From contig NC_053392.1 of NCBI RefSeq assembly GCF_905171765.1, forward strand, positions 109,636,465 to 109,700,464: DNA of 64,000 nucleotides. Reading direction: 5' to 3'. Below, one piece after another: positions 48,610 to 59,790 of this stretch (positions within the stretch are counted from its first letter, which is position 1; every line of letters starts with the position of its first letter). The notes under the pieces were generated by a model that saw only the letters and a list, made by a program, of their open reading frames with translations, searched no databases and had not been told where the DNA came from. Position numbers and translations under genes: made by a program. Origin of the DNA: Bufo bufo. Its lineage: Eukaryota; Chordata; Amphibia; Anura; Bufonidae.

Positions 48610-50640
48610 AGGTATACATGTCGATTCTGCACAAGGTACAGACAAGTCCTGTGGGATCCATGCCTGCTTCTTTTTAATGAACGTGAGCTTGTCCACATTG
48701 GCTGTGGACAGGCGGCTGCGCTTGTCTTTGATAATGCCCCCTGCCATGCTAAACACACGTTCAGACAATACACTGGCTGCAGGGCAGGCCAGCACCTCCA
48801 AGGCATAAAGGGCAAGCTCAGGCCATGTGCCCAATTTGGAGACCCAGAAGTTGAAGGGGCAGACCCGTCATTTAGTATGTGTAGGCATGTGCACACATAC
48901 TACTCCACCATGTTTGTGAAATGCTGCCTCCTGCTAAAACGTTCAATATAAGCTGGAGGTGCTGGTTGTTGTGGCGTGCTGACAACGTTTTGCACATTTC
49001 GGCCATGCTAAACCTGCCTTCGCCTTGTGCTTCCACTGTGCCCCCGCTGTCAGGTGGGAATACCACCAGCAGCTCGTCTTCCAGTGTGCGCTTGTATTTG
49101 CGGATCTTACGATCACGCTCCAGTGACGAAATTAAGGACGCTACGTTGTCCTTGTAACTTTGATCCAGTAGCGTGGCCAACCAGTAATCAGCACAAGTTA
49201 GAATGTGGGCAACTCGGCGGTCGTTGCGGAGACACTGCAGCATGTAATCGCTCATGTGTGCCAGGCTGCCCAGAGGCAACAAAAAGCTGTCCTCTTTGGG
49301 AGGTGTATCGTCTGTGTCCTCTGTATCCCTCCATCCACGCACCAGTGATGGCCATGAGCTGGTCTGGGTGCCACCCTGCTGTGAACATGGTTCCTCCTCC
49401 ATCTCCTCCTGCTTATCCTCCACCTCCTCATCCTCCAGAACCGTGCCTTGGCTGGAGAATTGTGTACCTTGGGTTTGTGGGTGCAGGAACCCACCCTCGA
49501 AGCCACAGGAATGACTGGCCAGAAACCCTACAAAATGATCCCTCTTCCTCCTCCTCCTCCTGTGCCACATCCTCTTCCATCATCGCCAGGAGCGTTTTTT
49601 TCGAGGAGTCCTAGAAGTGGGATAGTAACGCTGAGAACGGTGTTATCAGCACTGGCCATGTTAGTGGAGTACTCGAAACAGCGCAACCAGGAACACAGGT
49701 CTCGCATGGAGCCCAGTCATTGGTGGTGAAGTGGTGCTGTTCCACAGAGCGACTCACCCGTGCGTGCTCCAGCTGAAACTCCACTATCGCCTGCTGCTGC
49801 TCACACAGTCTGGCCAGCATGTGAAAGGTGGAGTTCCACCTTGTGGGCACGTCGCATATGAGGCGGTAAGTGAGAAGGCTGAAGTTACGCTGCAGCGCTG
49901 AGAGGCGAGCAGCAGCAGAGTGAGAATGCCGAAAGCGCGCATAGACGTCCCGCACTTTATGCAGCAGCTCTGACATATCGGGGTCATGCAGCAGCTCTGA
50001 CATATCGGGGTCATTTTTAAGGAACCTCTGCACCACCAAATTCAGCACATGTGCCAGGCAACGGATGTGCGTCAGTCCCAGAGCTGCTACGAGATTTCGC
50101 CCCTTATTACACACCACTAGGCCGGGTTTGAGGCTCACTGGCACTAACCACTCATCGGTCTGGTGTTCAAGGCCCATCCACAGCTCCTGCGCGGTGTGGG
50201 GTTTGTCCCCCAAACAGATAAGTTTTAAAACTGCCTGCTGTCGTTTACCCCTGGCTGTGCTGAAGTTGGTGGTGAAGGTGTTACGCTGACCGGATGAGGA
50301 GCCGGTAGAGGATGAGGAAGGGGAGTAAGGACATGCGCCAAACTGCTATCCGCCTCAGGCCCAGCCGCCACTGCATTTACCCAGTGTGCTGTTATGGAGA
50401 TATAACGTCCCTGACCGTGCTTACTGGTCCACGTATCCGTAGTTAGGTGGACCTTGCCACAGATGACGTTGCGCAGTGCACACCTGATTTTGTCCACTAC
50501 TTGGTTGTGCAGGGAAGGGATGGCACGCCTGGAAAAGTAGTGGCGGCTGGGCACGACAGACTGTGGAACAGCCACCGCCATAAGGCTTTTAAAACTCTCC
50601 GTCTCCACCAGACGGAATGACAGCATTTCAAAGGCCAGTA
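48610..50640 (-). pseudogene. hAT-A3 transposase, catalytic and dimerisation domains
   Basis: Minus-strand order: MLSFRLVETESFKSLMAVAV, PSRHYFSRRAIPSLHNQVVD, IRCALRNVICGKVHLTTDTW (first catalytic Asp), SKHGQGRYISITAHWVNAVA, KPHTAQELWMGLEHQ, PVSLKPGLVVCNKGRNLVAA (Asp of the usual VVCDNG replaced by Asn), HVLNLVVQRFL, CDVPTRWNSTFHMLARLCEQ, an acidic linker, LAHMSDYMLQCLRNDRRVAH, and GTWPELALYALEVLACPAAS, VLSERVFSMAGG. Breaks occur near 48840-48870, 49570-49620 and 50213-50225. An in-frame 27-bp tandem duplication (DPDMSELLH twice, 49960-50013) is unique to this copy. The first-Asp region is preserved here but replaced by an insertion in hAT-A1. Confidence 0.88.
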
Positions 50641-50699
50641 ATTTTTAAATGCTGGCATTCAGGGCCAGGGATCGCGGGTGGGTAGGGGGGTACTTCCTA

Positions 50700-51741
50700 T
50701 TCCGCTCCAGTGTTTAGGAGATGGAGAGCTGAACGCTTCCGTGGGACATGGTGGAGATGCTTGGTGACCCAGGTAGTGGTGTTGCTGGCAGATCCTCTGT
50801 TAGGTGGCAGGTTGCACTGTCACTATAGAGGTGGATGAAGAGGCCGAGACTGCAGCAGAAGAGGAAGCAGGAGGAGCCAGAGACCTTTCTTGGTTTTTGA
50901 GGTGTGTACTCCACTGCAGCTCGTGCTTTGCACTTAGATGACTGGTCATGCAGGTTGTGCTCAGGTTGGGAACGTTTATGCCTCGCTTCAGGCTCTGAAT
51001 GCACAGCGTGCAAACCACTCGTGTCTTGTCGTCAGCACATTGTCTGAAGAACTGCCACGCCAGGGAACTCCTTGGAGCTGGCTTTGGTGAGCTCGGTCCC
51101 TTGCTGCAGTGGGCAGTAGCAGGCGTACTGTCTAGAGGACGGACGTTCCGCTTTTGCACCCTGCTCCCTTATCTGCTGTGCTGGTGGCTCTGTGCGACCA
51201 CCGCCTCTTCCTCCGAACTACACAGGTCACTCGCATGACCTTGATTCCATGTGGGGTCGAGGACCTCATCGTCCTCCACATCATCTTCCACCCAGTCTTC
51301 ACCCCTGCCCTCCTTGTCGGTCTGCACACTTTCGAAAGCCACAGCAGTTGGCACCTGTGTTTCGTCATCATCCGAGACGTGCTGTGGTGGTTTTCCCATG
51401 TACTCATCTTGAAACATAAGTGGTTGGGCATCAGTGCACTCAATCTCTTCCACTTCTGGGGCAGGGCTAGGTGGATGGCCCTGGGAAAGCCTGCTAGCAG
51501 AGTCATCAAAAAGCAGAAGAGACTGCTGCATGACTTGGGGCTCAGACTACTTGGCTGATTTGCAAGGGGGTGAGGTGAAAGACTGATGGACATCGGCTGC
51601 AGGTGCCAACTGTGATCTTTCAGCAGGAGACTGGGTGGAAGACAATGTAAAGGAACTGGAGCCACCATCAGCAACCCAATCTACTATCGCCTGTACTTGT
51701 TCTGGCCTCACCATTCGTAAAGCCGCATTAGGCCCTACCAA
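50700..51741 (-). pseudogene. hAT-A3 transposase N-terminal part with BED zinc finger
   Basis: Minus strand: MVGPNAALRMVRPEQVQAIV, an acidic stretch (DDDETQVPTAVAFESVQTDK), a basic stretch, then SLAWQFFRQCADDKTRVVCT, LCIQSLKRGINVPN, TCMTSHLSAKHELQW. The last His-x4-His and earlier Cys2 give the BED finger. It runs parallel to 22915-23910 of hAT-A1. Frames change near 51160-51170 and 51531-51547, so it is broken. Confidence 0.85.
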
Positions 51742-51769
51742 ATACCGCTGAATAACATTATCTAACGCG

Positions 51770-51953
51770 TGTATCTCACACTGACAGATGCAGCAAAGGC
51801 TGCAATATTAAGTACTTTGCCCAAATTGGGTGTTTTTTTAAACCCAGAATAGTATTGCTGTATTTCAAGCTTGTATCTCACACTGACAGATGCAGCAAAG
51901 GCTGCAAATTTAGTTTTTTGCCCAAAATGGGTGTTGTTTTTTAATAACAGAAT
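51770..51953 (-). repeat. 5' noncoding repeat units of hAT-A3, left part
   Basis: Units of about 85-100 bp with CACACTGACAGATGCAGCAA, AGGCTGCAA and TTTGCCCAAAATGGGTGTT. The array is interrupted by PLE-3 and resumes at 55405-56050. The same words occur more sparsely in hAT-A1 at 25780-26000. Confidence 0.8.
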
Positions 51954-53081
51954 GAATGCAAAAAAGGTCTATCAAGGCCTTAAATCCCTGTAGGGGTCCC
52001 TAACCAATGTTACAAATTTTTTACTTTATTGTTTAATTCAGAACACACACAACAAAAAGAAAAACACTATTAAAATTATCAGTGTCACAATATAAATATG
52101 GGATATGATCGGAGTGATGTGATGGCATTCACGGGGTGTGATTGTATGCGCAGTATTGTTGGTCAGATCCCTTTATAGGGTGTATCTCATCCCACTACTT
52201 GATGTGGGATGGTGTACACACTAGCAATTGTTGGACAGAATAATAACAGAGGATCACAAGGATACACTGGTGAATATATCTCTGCTGCCAAAATCCTCTA
52301 TAACTGGTCCCTGAGTGCAGGGTTTCCAGCAGCTAACATTGTAGCTGTTTTCTTGATGTAGCTGTTTGAATGACCAGGGGGCTGTCAGTAATTCACCGGT
52401 CTCCTTTTCCACTGTCTGCCCTCCTCTCTGGGCTCTGCCAACACTGCACCGTGTCCTCTGTAAACTTTCTAATATGAGGTATTGGTAACCGCTACAGTCT
52501 ACACTCCTATCGCCTCACAATCACTCCTTATAGTCTCAGCTGCTCATCCGCAGCGTATTCACAGTGATCACCCTTTGACTGCCCACTGTTTAAAAGACGC
52601 TCTATACCACCCCTCCCGACATGTTTCGCCACACACTGTGGCTTCGTCAGGGGATGCGGGGTATATGAGCGCGCGCGCTTCATAGGACCTTCTTTAGTAC
52701 TTTTTCAGATCCCGCCCAGATGTCTGATCCATCCCCCGGCGACCAATCACAGTCGCTTCTATTACCCCGGCCATCCGCTTTCCGGTTCGGTCGATTCGCT
52801 GACGTCATATCCTGCGCGTCTCCTTATCCCTGTTCGTCATCTCCACCGGCAGGTAAACATAACGTGACGCATACATGGAGAGCCGCCTGCGAACAATCTC
52901 AGATGGCCTGGTCGTCACTAGACTCCTCCCTCACCTTCCCCAGGCACTCCCCTCCTCCTCCCAGCTCATCTTTAACCCATTCATAGCCTCCCAACCGTAT
53001 GGTCCCTATGACTGTGGCAACCAATGTGATAGGTCAATCCACATTGTGTATAAATTATATATTGTCTGTAGCACATCAAAT
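51954..53081 (-). repeat. PLE-3 left inverted arm (minus-oriented pLTR)
   Basis: Reverse complement of 54252-55372 almost base for base, from GAATGCAAAAAAGGTCTATC at 51954 to GTAGCACATCAAAT ending at 53081. A difference is visible in a few bases (e.g. CACCGTGTCC/ACTGTGT region near 52450). Confidence 0.92.
52614..52654 (-). ncRNA. Canonical hammerhead ribozyme in PLE-3 left arm
   Basis: Minus strand: stem I UCCC / GGGA, CUGACGA, then A and a 5-bp stem II GCCAC-AGUGU-GUGGC, GAAA, stem III C-AU-G, UC. All invariant residues are present. It is the mirror copy of 54679-54719. Confidence 0.92.
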
Positions 53082-53635
53082 CTTATCCCAGTGTTACTTA
53101 TAGGAGAGGACCAAACATCAGGGACAAGCTTGTCCATAGTTTCCTTCCTGAAAGACAAATGACAGACACGAATTGGTTAAAATCCAGCATTACCGGTTCA
53201 TTCCCCTGTGGTGGCTGTACCTTTTGCAAATACCTACCCAAAGTAAAAAAATTCAAAAACCCTACAGATGGACGTGACTATGTGATCAGAGAATTCTTCA
53301 ACTGCCGGAGCAGTGGTATTATCTACATTGCCTCATGCAATTGTCCCAAATTATACGTGGGTAAGACCACACAGGAATTGAGGCGAAGAATATCTGGCCA
53401 CATCAGTGCCATAAATACGGGTAAAGATACGTCATTATACAGACATATAACGTATGCCCATGGCGGAAATCTAGAGGTCCTCAAATTTTGGGGCCTTGTG
53501 AAGAAAACTTTGGGACCGAGAAAAGGCAATTTAGACACAAAACTCCTACAGGAAGAGGCCAGATGGATACACAGATTACAGACTTTAAGTCCAGGTGGCC
53601 TAAATGAGGGCTTTTCATATACGGCCTTCATCTAA
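53082..53635 (+). pseudogene. PLE-3: RT-endonuclease linker and GIY-YIG domain
   Basis: The open frame starts at the arm junction (PNIRDKLVHSFLPERQ from 53111; compare RSLRGRLVHSFFQVPS in PLE-1). It continues with NWLKSSITGSFPCGGCTFC (Cys cluster), IREFFNCRSSGIIYIASC, CPKLYVGKTTQELRRRISGH (GIY-YIG: IIYI ... LYVG), RHITYAHGG, RKGNLDTKLLQEEARWIHRL and GGLNEGF, stop at 53633-53635. The endonuclease core is intact (Arg cluster, Glu in QEEARW, Asn in GLNEG) but the RT is absent, so it is a 5'-truncated fragment. The internal Met at 53159 is not a natural start. Confidence 0.9.
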
Positions 53636-54251
53636 AACCTTACATAACATAATAGTGACAAGTAAAAGAGAAAAAATAAAAAAGTAAAAGAAATTTTATA
53701 CTAAGAACACTAAACCAGAAGAAATGTCAATACAGACCTCAGTTTGACTACAGAGATTACCGCCGTACAATTACAGGATAGCCACAAGAATTATCCCCCC
53801 CCCCCCCCCCCCGAAGTCATTTTATTATAGAACTTTTACATTTATTCAGCCTCCCCTCCTGCCCCTACTCTCCATTGCTTCGTTTCTCCTCCATATATGT
53901 TCAATATTATGGAGAAGTAAAACCCCTGCAGGCTCCATTACTAGTGAAGAACATGAAGTATAACGGATTGTACATATCAGGACATCTCTGTTAAGTAATA
54001 ATCAATTAACAGTGACACTAAAAAAAGTTGCCTGATTGATTTACAATTCCCCTGTGATAAATGCCACTTCATAGTACAGTATAAAGTATGGGGGTTTTAT
54101 CACAATTTGACATCTGAATAAATCTTGCAACCGATGGTGTAAAGCATGGTGGACGCTTTATAGACTATCACAATCAATTGCATAGTCCCATGCTATTTAT
54201 TGATGGCTGTAATTGTCACGTGATGTGTAGACAAATAACATCATAATTGCC

Positions 54252-55372
54252 ATTTGATGTGCTACAGACAATATATAATTTATACACAATGTGGATTGAC
54301 CTATCACATTGGTTGCCACAGTCATAGGGACCATACGGTTGGGAGGCTATGAATGGGTTAAAGATGAGCTGGGAGGAGGAGGGGAGTGCCTGGGGAAGGT
54401 GAGGGAGGAGTCTAGTGACGACCAGGCCATCTGAGATTGTTCGCAGGCGGCTCTCCATGTATGCGTCACGTTATGTTTACCTGCCGGTGGAGATGACGAA
54501 CAGGGATAAGGAGACGCGCAGGATATGACGTCAGCGAATCGACCGAACCGGAAAGCGGATGGCCGGGCTAATAGAAGCGACTGTGATTGGTCGCCGGGGG
54601 ATGGATCAGACATCTGGGCGGGATCTGAAAAAGTACTAAAGAAGGTCCTATGAAGCGCGCGCGCTCATATACCCCGCATCCCCTGACGAAGCCACAGTGT
54701 GTGGCGAAACATGTCGGGAGGGGTGGTATAGAGCGTCTTTTAAACAGTGGGCAGTCAAAGGGTGATCACTGTGAATACGCTGCGGATGAGCAGCTGAGAC
54801 TATAAGGAGTGATTGTGAGGCGATAGGAGTGTAGACTGTAGCGGTTACCAATACCTCATATTAGAAAGTTTACAGAGGACAGTGTTGGCAGAGCCCAGAG
54901 AGGAGGGCAGACAGTGGAAAAGGAGACCGGTGAATTACTGACAGCCCCCTGGTCATTCAAACAGCTACATCAAGAAAACAGCTACAATGTTAGCTGCTGG
55001 AAACCCTGCACTCAGGGACCAGTTATAGAGGATTTTGGCAGCAGAGATATATTCACCAGTGTATCCTTGTGATCCTCTGTTATTATTCTGTCCAACAATT
55101 GCTAGTGTGTACACCATCCCACATCAAGTAGTGGGATGAGATACACCCTATAAAGGGATCTGACCAACAATACTGCGCATACAATCACACCCCGTGAATG
55201 CCATCACATCACTCCGATCATATCCCATATTTATATTGTGACACTGATAATTTTAATAGTGTTTTTCTTTTTGTTGTGTGTGTTCTGAATTAAACAATAA
55301 AGTAAAAAAATTTTAACATTGGTTAGGGACCCCTACAGGGATTTAAGGCCTTGATAGACCTTTTTTGCATTC
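54252..55372 (+). repeat. PLE-3 right arm (3' pLTR)
   Basis: It begins ATTTGATGTGCTACAGACA and ends GACCTTTTTTGCATTC, complementary to the left arm. It contains the hammerhead (54679-54719) and AACAATAAAGTAAAA near 55294. A 32-base tail (CGAGGGTCTCTAAAAGGGAC...) follows before the TSD. Confidence 0.92.
54679..54719 (+). ncRNA. Canonical hammerhead ribozyme in PLE-3 right arm
   Basis: UCCC, CUGACGA, A, GCCAC-AGUGU-GUGGC, GAAA, C-AU-G, UC, GGGA. The stem I 4-bp core can extend with flanking bases. The hammerhead consensus is complete; expected cleavage is after position 54715. Confidence 0.93.
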
Positions 55373-55404
55373 CGAGGGTCTCTAAAAGGGACTTTGAATA
55401 AACA

Positions 55405-56050
55405 TTAATAACAGAATAGAACACCAGTATCCAACGCATGTATCTCACAATGACAGATGCAGCAAAGGCTGCAATATTAAGTACTTTGCCCAAAATTAGT
55501 GTTTTTTTTAATAACAGAATATGACAGCAGTATATAACACTTGAATTTTACACTAACAGATGCAGCAAGGGCTGTAAAATTTAGTATTTTGCCCTAAATG
55601 GGTGTTTTTTAAAACCCAGAAAATTATTGCTGTATTTCTAGCTTAAATTGCACACTGACTAATGCGGCATAGGCCCCAGGTGGAGGGTATTGCCAAAAAT
55701 GGGTGTTTTTTAAAACCAGAAAATTATTGCTGTATTACAAGCTTGTATTTAACAATGACAGATGCAGCAAATGCCACAAAATTAGGATTTTGCCCTAAAT
55801 TGGTGTTTTTTTTTATAACAGAATATGACAGCAGTATCTAACGCTTATATTTCACACTGAAAGATGCAACAAGGGCTGTAAAATGTAGTATTTTTCCCAA
55901 AAAGGGTGTTTTTTAAATCCCAGAAAATTATTGCTGTATTTCAAGCTTAAATTTCACACTGACTAATGCGGCATAGGCCCCAGATGCATGGTATTGCCTA
56001 AAATGTATATTTTGCAGTATTTCAAGCTTTTATTTGACTGTCACAAATGC
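55405..56050 (-). repeat. 5' noncoding repeat units of hAT-A3, right part
   Basis: Continuation of the 51770-51953 units after PLE-3: CACAATGACAGATGCAGCAA, AGGGCTGTAAAATTTAGTAT and AACCCAGAAAATTATTGCTG. 56051-56480 is the unique end, with GTTCGGGTTCGGGTCCC and the TIR. Confidence 0.8.
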
Positions 56051-56488
56051 ACATGCGGTATGCTGTGCTGGTGCACAGAACTTGCATAAAATGGCCGCTG
56101 CCGCCCACCTAACTAACAGACGGATAAAAGTTAGTTTTCTGGGTCACTGGGCTCAGGGCAGGGTAAAAAGATTGTGCACTGCACACCCACAAAACAAAAT
56201 CTAGGTAGATCGCTGAGTTAACAAGCACTTCTGATTAAATATTCTGTCCTATTCTCTATCTCACAGCAGCAGCATCCTATCCCTACACTAATCGGAGCAG
56301 AGTGACGTGCAGCGCTACGTGACACCAGCTTATATAGAGGCTGGGTCACATGCTGCATTAGCGCCATTAACTCGCTGAACACCGAACCCGAACTTTTACT
56401 GAAAAGTTCGGGTTCGGGTCCCAAAAATCCTAAAGTTCGGAACGAACCCGAACTTTACAGTTTGGGGTCACTCAACCCTAAGCGCAGC

Positions 56489-57175
56489 TAATGTGCTTGT
56501 CCTCAGCTGACACAGTCTACGGAAAAAGTACACAGGAGAAATACTGCAGATAATGTCGCTGATGTCGGCAGCGGCTAATATAAAATTACAGGGAATGTCA
56601 CAGGTATTTGGGATGTAGAAACGTTACACAGGAGATGTACCCCAGATAATGTCACTGTCCACAGCAGACACCGTCTATGGAAAAAGTACACTGGATGTCA
56701 CATATTTTTAGGATGTGCACACGTTACAAAAGAGAAATACCACAGATAATGTCACTGATATCAACAGCGGCAAATATAAAATTACAGGGAATGCCACACG
56801 TATTTGGGATATGCACATGTTACACAGGAGAAATACCGCATATAATGTCGCTGATGTCACCAGCGTCTAAAAAAATTACAGGGAATGTCACAAGTATTTG
56901 GGATGTGGAAACATTACACAGAAGATGTACCCCATGTAATGTCACTGTCCGCAGTGGACACCGTCTACAGAAAAAGTACACTGGATATCACTGATATTTT
57001 TCGGATATGCACACGTTACACAGGAAATGTAGCACAGCTAATGTCACTGTCCGCAGCGGTCACCAGCTACAGAAAAAGTGCACTGGATGTCAGATAATTT
57101 TGGGATGCGCACACGTTGCACAGGAGATGTAACGCAGATAATGTCGCTGTCTGCAGCGTCCTAACTATTGCATGC
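56489..57175 (+). repeat. Sat-102 array, right part
   Basis: Continuation of the 45045-45750 array beyond hAT-A3: GCTAATGT..., TACGGAAAAAGTACA, GGATGTGCACACGTTAC, GATAATGTCGCTGATGTC. About 7 units. The array ends at CAGCGTCCTAACTATTGC. Confidence 0.9.
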
Positions 57176-58169
57176 TATTTAGCGCAGGATGCGCTAAAAA
57201 TATATGTTGCTGCTGGCACACACAACAATAGTCCTTAAAAGGGCTTTTGTGTCTCTGACAAGTTTTTCAACTTACAAAAAAAAAAAAATTCACTCCCTAC
57301 ACTATTTCCCTTTTTCAGCACAGCTCTCCCTGACTAAATCTGAGCTAAACACATGTCATTGGGTGTTATATAGCACTCGATGACTAGTGATGAGCAGCAG
57401 GGGTCATATTCAAATTCGCAATATTTCACGAATATTCAGTAGAATATTCGGCGAATATTCGCAAATTCAAATATTCGTTATATTCTACTTTTTTTACTCG
57501 AAAAATCATCAATGTAATGATTGTGTAATATGCAAATATTACACGATCAATACAAGCGTGGGTCAAAAAGGAATACATAGCACTATAGAATATAGTGCTA
57601 TATATTTGTTTTTTAGAATAGTCGTCATTTTTATCCATCTGAAATTATATTTCCTTCCCTGCTTAATTTGCTTGTCAAGCAATTTAAGCAGAGAGGAATC
57701 ATGACTTCAGATGGAAAAAAATGACAAATATTCTAAAAAATGAATATATAGCACTATATTCTATAGTGCTATATATTCCTTTCTGACCCACGCCTGTATT
57801 GATCGCGTAATATTTGCATATTACGCAATCATTACATTGCCGATTTTTCAAGTAAAACAAAAAAGGCGAATATTCGAAAAACGAATATATAGTACTATAT
57901 TCAAAATATTTGCAAATTCTCAAAGTTGCGATATTCGCAATAAATATTCATAATTCTAATATTCGCGCTCAACACTACCGATGACGCGTTCCGGCCAGCC
58001 AATCACTGTAATGCCAGTAACCAAGATGGCTATGGCATTACAGTGAAGAGCAGTACTTACCTGCACATTTATTGGCTGCATAAGAGACTCGGCCGAATAC
58101 CGTTATGTGCCGAGCATCGAGATGCTTGAGCCAAACTGGTGTTCAGCCGAGCATTTTCGATCAACACTA
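57176..58169 (-). other. 5' noncoding end of hAT-C
   Basis: Unique sequence from the end of Sat-102 to a terminus CGATCAACACTA (58158-58169), similar to hAT tips (TAGTGTTGATCG). It is interrupted by a hAT MITE (57385-57977). The following 8 bases ATAAAGAC would be the TSD, but the left end was not found in the window, so the element boundaries are uncertain. Confidence 0.5.
57385..57977. mobile_element. hAT-type MITE, AT-rich foldback
   Basis: Ends TAGTGATGAGC (57385) and GCGCTCAACACTA (57977). Flanking 8-mers are TCGATGAC and CCGATGAC (7 of 8 identical). The whole element folds back: ATATTCGCAA/CGAATATT arms, GCACTATA, TTGCATATTACGCAATCATT and TCATTTTTATCCATCTGAA have complements in the other half. 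No coding capacity. Confidence 0.82.
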
Positions 58170-58179
58170 ATAAAGACCT

Positions 58180-58722
58180 AGACACAACCTGGACAAAGTC
58201 AGAAATAAAACAATTGTATCGCCTATCCCACGATATGTCCCGCTGCACACATCTTCAGGAGAACTAATTTAAACTGATTACCAGGTGGTATCTCACTCCG
58301 GTCCTTCTCAAACAAATGAACTGTCTTAGTCTGGATTCATGCTGGAAGGCACATACCTTCATATATGGTGGTCCTGCCCTGTACTGCAGACCTTCTGGAC
58401 TGAGACCCTCATTGAGTCAATCAGGCAAATATACTCCCTAACTGAGCTCCCATCTCCCACCTCTGTTTTATTAAACATTAGATTACAAGATATCCCACAT
58501 ACGAAACAGAGACTTTTTCAAGACCTGACCTCCGCTGCAAAATCACTGATACCACAACATTTGAATCAAGTGACCTCACCTACACTATCACAATGGCTAC
58601 ATAACAAGGACCATATCTTCCACATGGAGGAGCTCTCCAGGTGTCATGGTGGGGAGTGGGGGAAACTCCCCACCGTACAATGTCACCAGGTACTAGGCCG
58701 TAGGCAGGGAAAAGGGAGATAG
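58180..58722 (+). pseudogene. L1-like ORF2 C-terminal fragment
   Basis: The reading WTKSEIKQLYRLSHDMSRCT, then after a stop KLITRWYLTPVLLKQMN and LDSCWKA, then in another frame GTYLHIWWSCPVLQTFWTE and TLIESIRQIY. The order RWYLTP ... CW(R)C ... GTFLHIWWSC(P) is typical of the C-terminal Cys/His region of frog L1 ORF2 (family knowledge). At least two frame breaks; RT is absent. Confidence 0.75.
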
Positions 58723-59192
58723 TCACCTCCTAAAGCTTCCCTAAAATAGCCCTAGTCTCCTGGCTGTATGAACCGCCTTCAATAGTAAGGGGGCTCATAC
58801 CCACGAACCTAGAGGTCTAGGAATCCCTGCATCGCCCTCAACATCGTGACAGGGCAGAGACCTCCTGTTCATGCATCACCACGGATGAAAGGCTTCTCCA
58901 GCGGCCCAGTAGCTGGTAGGGAGAAATACAATGCAGCAACTGCACGGCAGGTAAGAACAGAACATCAAACACTTACCTGCCACAGCAAATATGGAAAAAC
59001 CACACCAAAACAACCTGCACCCCCATGTGGACACCGAAGCAAGGTGGCTCTAGGCAAGGCTGCTAATGTCTTTAGGTTCACCCCTCCGGGAAACCAATGG
59101 GACCCCCTTTCGGAGGAGAAGACGAACAGGGGAAATGTCTAGCAGACATGCTGGACACAACATCAACAGACCAGACATGTAACAACGCACAA

Positions 59193-59790
59193 TTATAACC
59201 TACAACAACCCAAATGCAATACCCAACTCCTCAGCCTACTACAAACTATACAAAAAAAGAGCAAGGATATATCACGATAAAAAATCTTATTTTATTCAAT
59301 TCAAATGACATCATCATTACAGGTAAGAGCGAAAAAGGGACAGGACATGAAGACTGAGCCTGGAGGGCTCTACAATGTGGAGAATCACATTTGGGGGTGA
59401 GGGTAACCATGAACAGCAGATCACACAAAATTATGCAGGAACTATAGACACAGGAGTAGTTGTGGATGCAATGTGCTATTCCCTAATTAATAACAACTAA
59501 CATCCTCTCAGTCTAAATGTCTCACAAATGGATACTGTGGGGTATTGAAAGGACGGTGGAATAATAACATGAAGGTGACAATATACAAAGTAACTAAAGC
59601 CACCCGTCCAACCCTGCACAGGGTACCATGTTACCTACCCATATTGCTGCTGTAAACTGGTGACACGAATCCCCAAACGCCTCTACCTCAACACGTGTTT
59701 CGCCACGTAGGCTTCGTCAGGAGGTCATTTGAATTGAATAAAATGAGATTTTTTATCGTGATATATCCTTGCTCTTTTTTTGTGTATAGT
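59193..59790 (-). mobile_element. Solo PLE pLTR-like insertion with hammerhead and inverted ends
   Basis: 598 bp between exact 16-bp duplications ATGTAACAACGCACAA (59177-59192, 59791-59806). It has inverted terminal-like segments of ~64 bp (CAAGGATATATCACGATAAA at about 59262, complement TTTATCGTGATATATCCTTG at about 59753) and one hammerhead adjoining the right inverted segment. No coding sequence. It is read as a PLE terminal copy inserted on its own, or a small non-autonomous hammerhead retroelement. Confidence 0.82.
59685..59725 (-). ncRNA. Canonical hammerhead ribozyme in the solo pLTR
   Basis: Minus strand: stem I ACCUC / GAGGU (5 bp), CUGACGA, A, stem II GCC-UACGU-GGC, GAAA, stem III C-ACGU-G (ACAC/GUGU can also pair), U, and U at the cleavage position. 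The complete consensus is present. Cleavage site UU is allowed (H = A, C or U). Confidence 0.88.

Larger units (their letters stand above)
51954..55404 (+). mobile_element. PLE-3: 5'-truncated Penelope-like element with inverted pLTR (foldback)
   Basis: Flanked by 13-bp duplications TTAATAACAGAAT (51941-51953, 55405-55417). It contains two ~1.12-kb inverted arms, the last part of the PLE coding sequence (53082-53635), and a unique 3' UTR with a 17-C run near 53797. The right arm is the normal 3' pLTR; the left arm is an inverted copy of it. The arms are nearly identical, including a hammerhead in each. RT and ORF1 are absent. The structure fits PLE insertion with an inverted terminal copy and severe 5' truncation. 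Confidence 0.87.
45751..56480 (-). mobile_element. hAT-A3: 10.7-kb hAT transposon with 8-bp TSD
   Basis: The ends are TAGAGTTGAGCATACACC (45751) and ...GTCACTCAACCCTA (56480). They are flanked by exact AGCGCAGC duplications (45743-45750, 56481-56488) inside a Sat-102 unit, whose uninterrupted form (GTAGCGCAGCTAATG) confirms the empty site. Internal order: extra C-terminal transposase copy, 18S-like blocks with a solo LTR, a 92-bp-unit array, transposase, BED part, 5' repeat region, and a nested PLE-3. The terminal GTTCGGGTTCG words match hAT-A1. The transposase is inactive. Confidence 0.9.

Noticed and set aside
52875..53162. Plus-strand open frame bridging the PLE-3 left arm and coding part
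   Set aside because: Wrong frame: the homologous RT-endonuclease linker is read in the frame of 53111-53635; the upstream part is the inverted arm.
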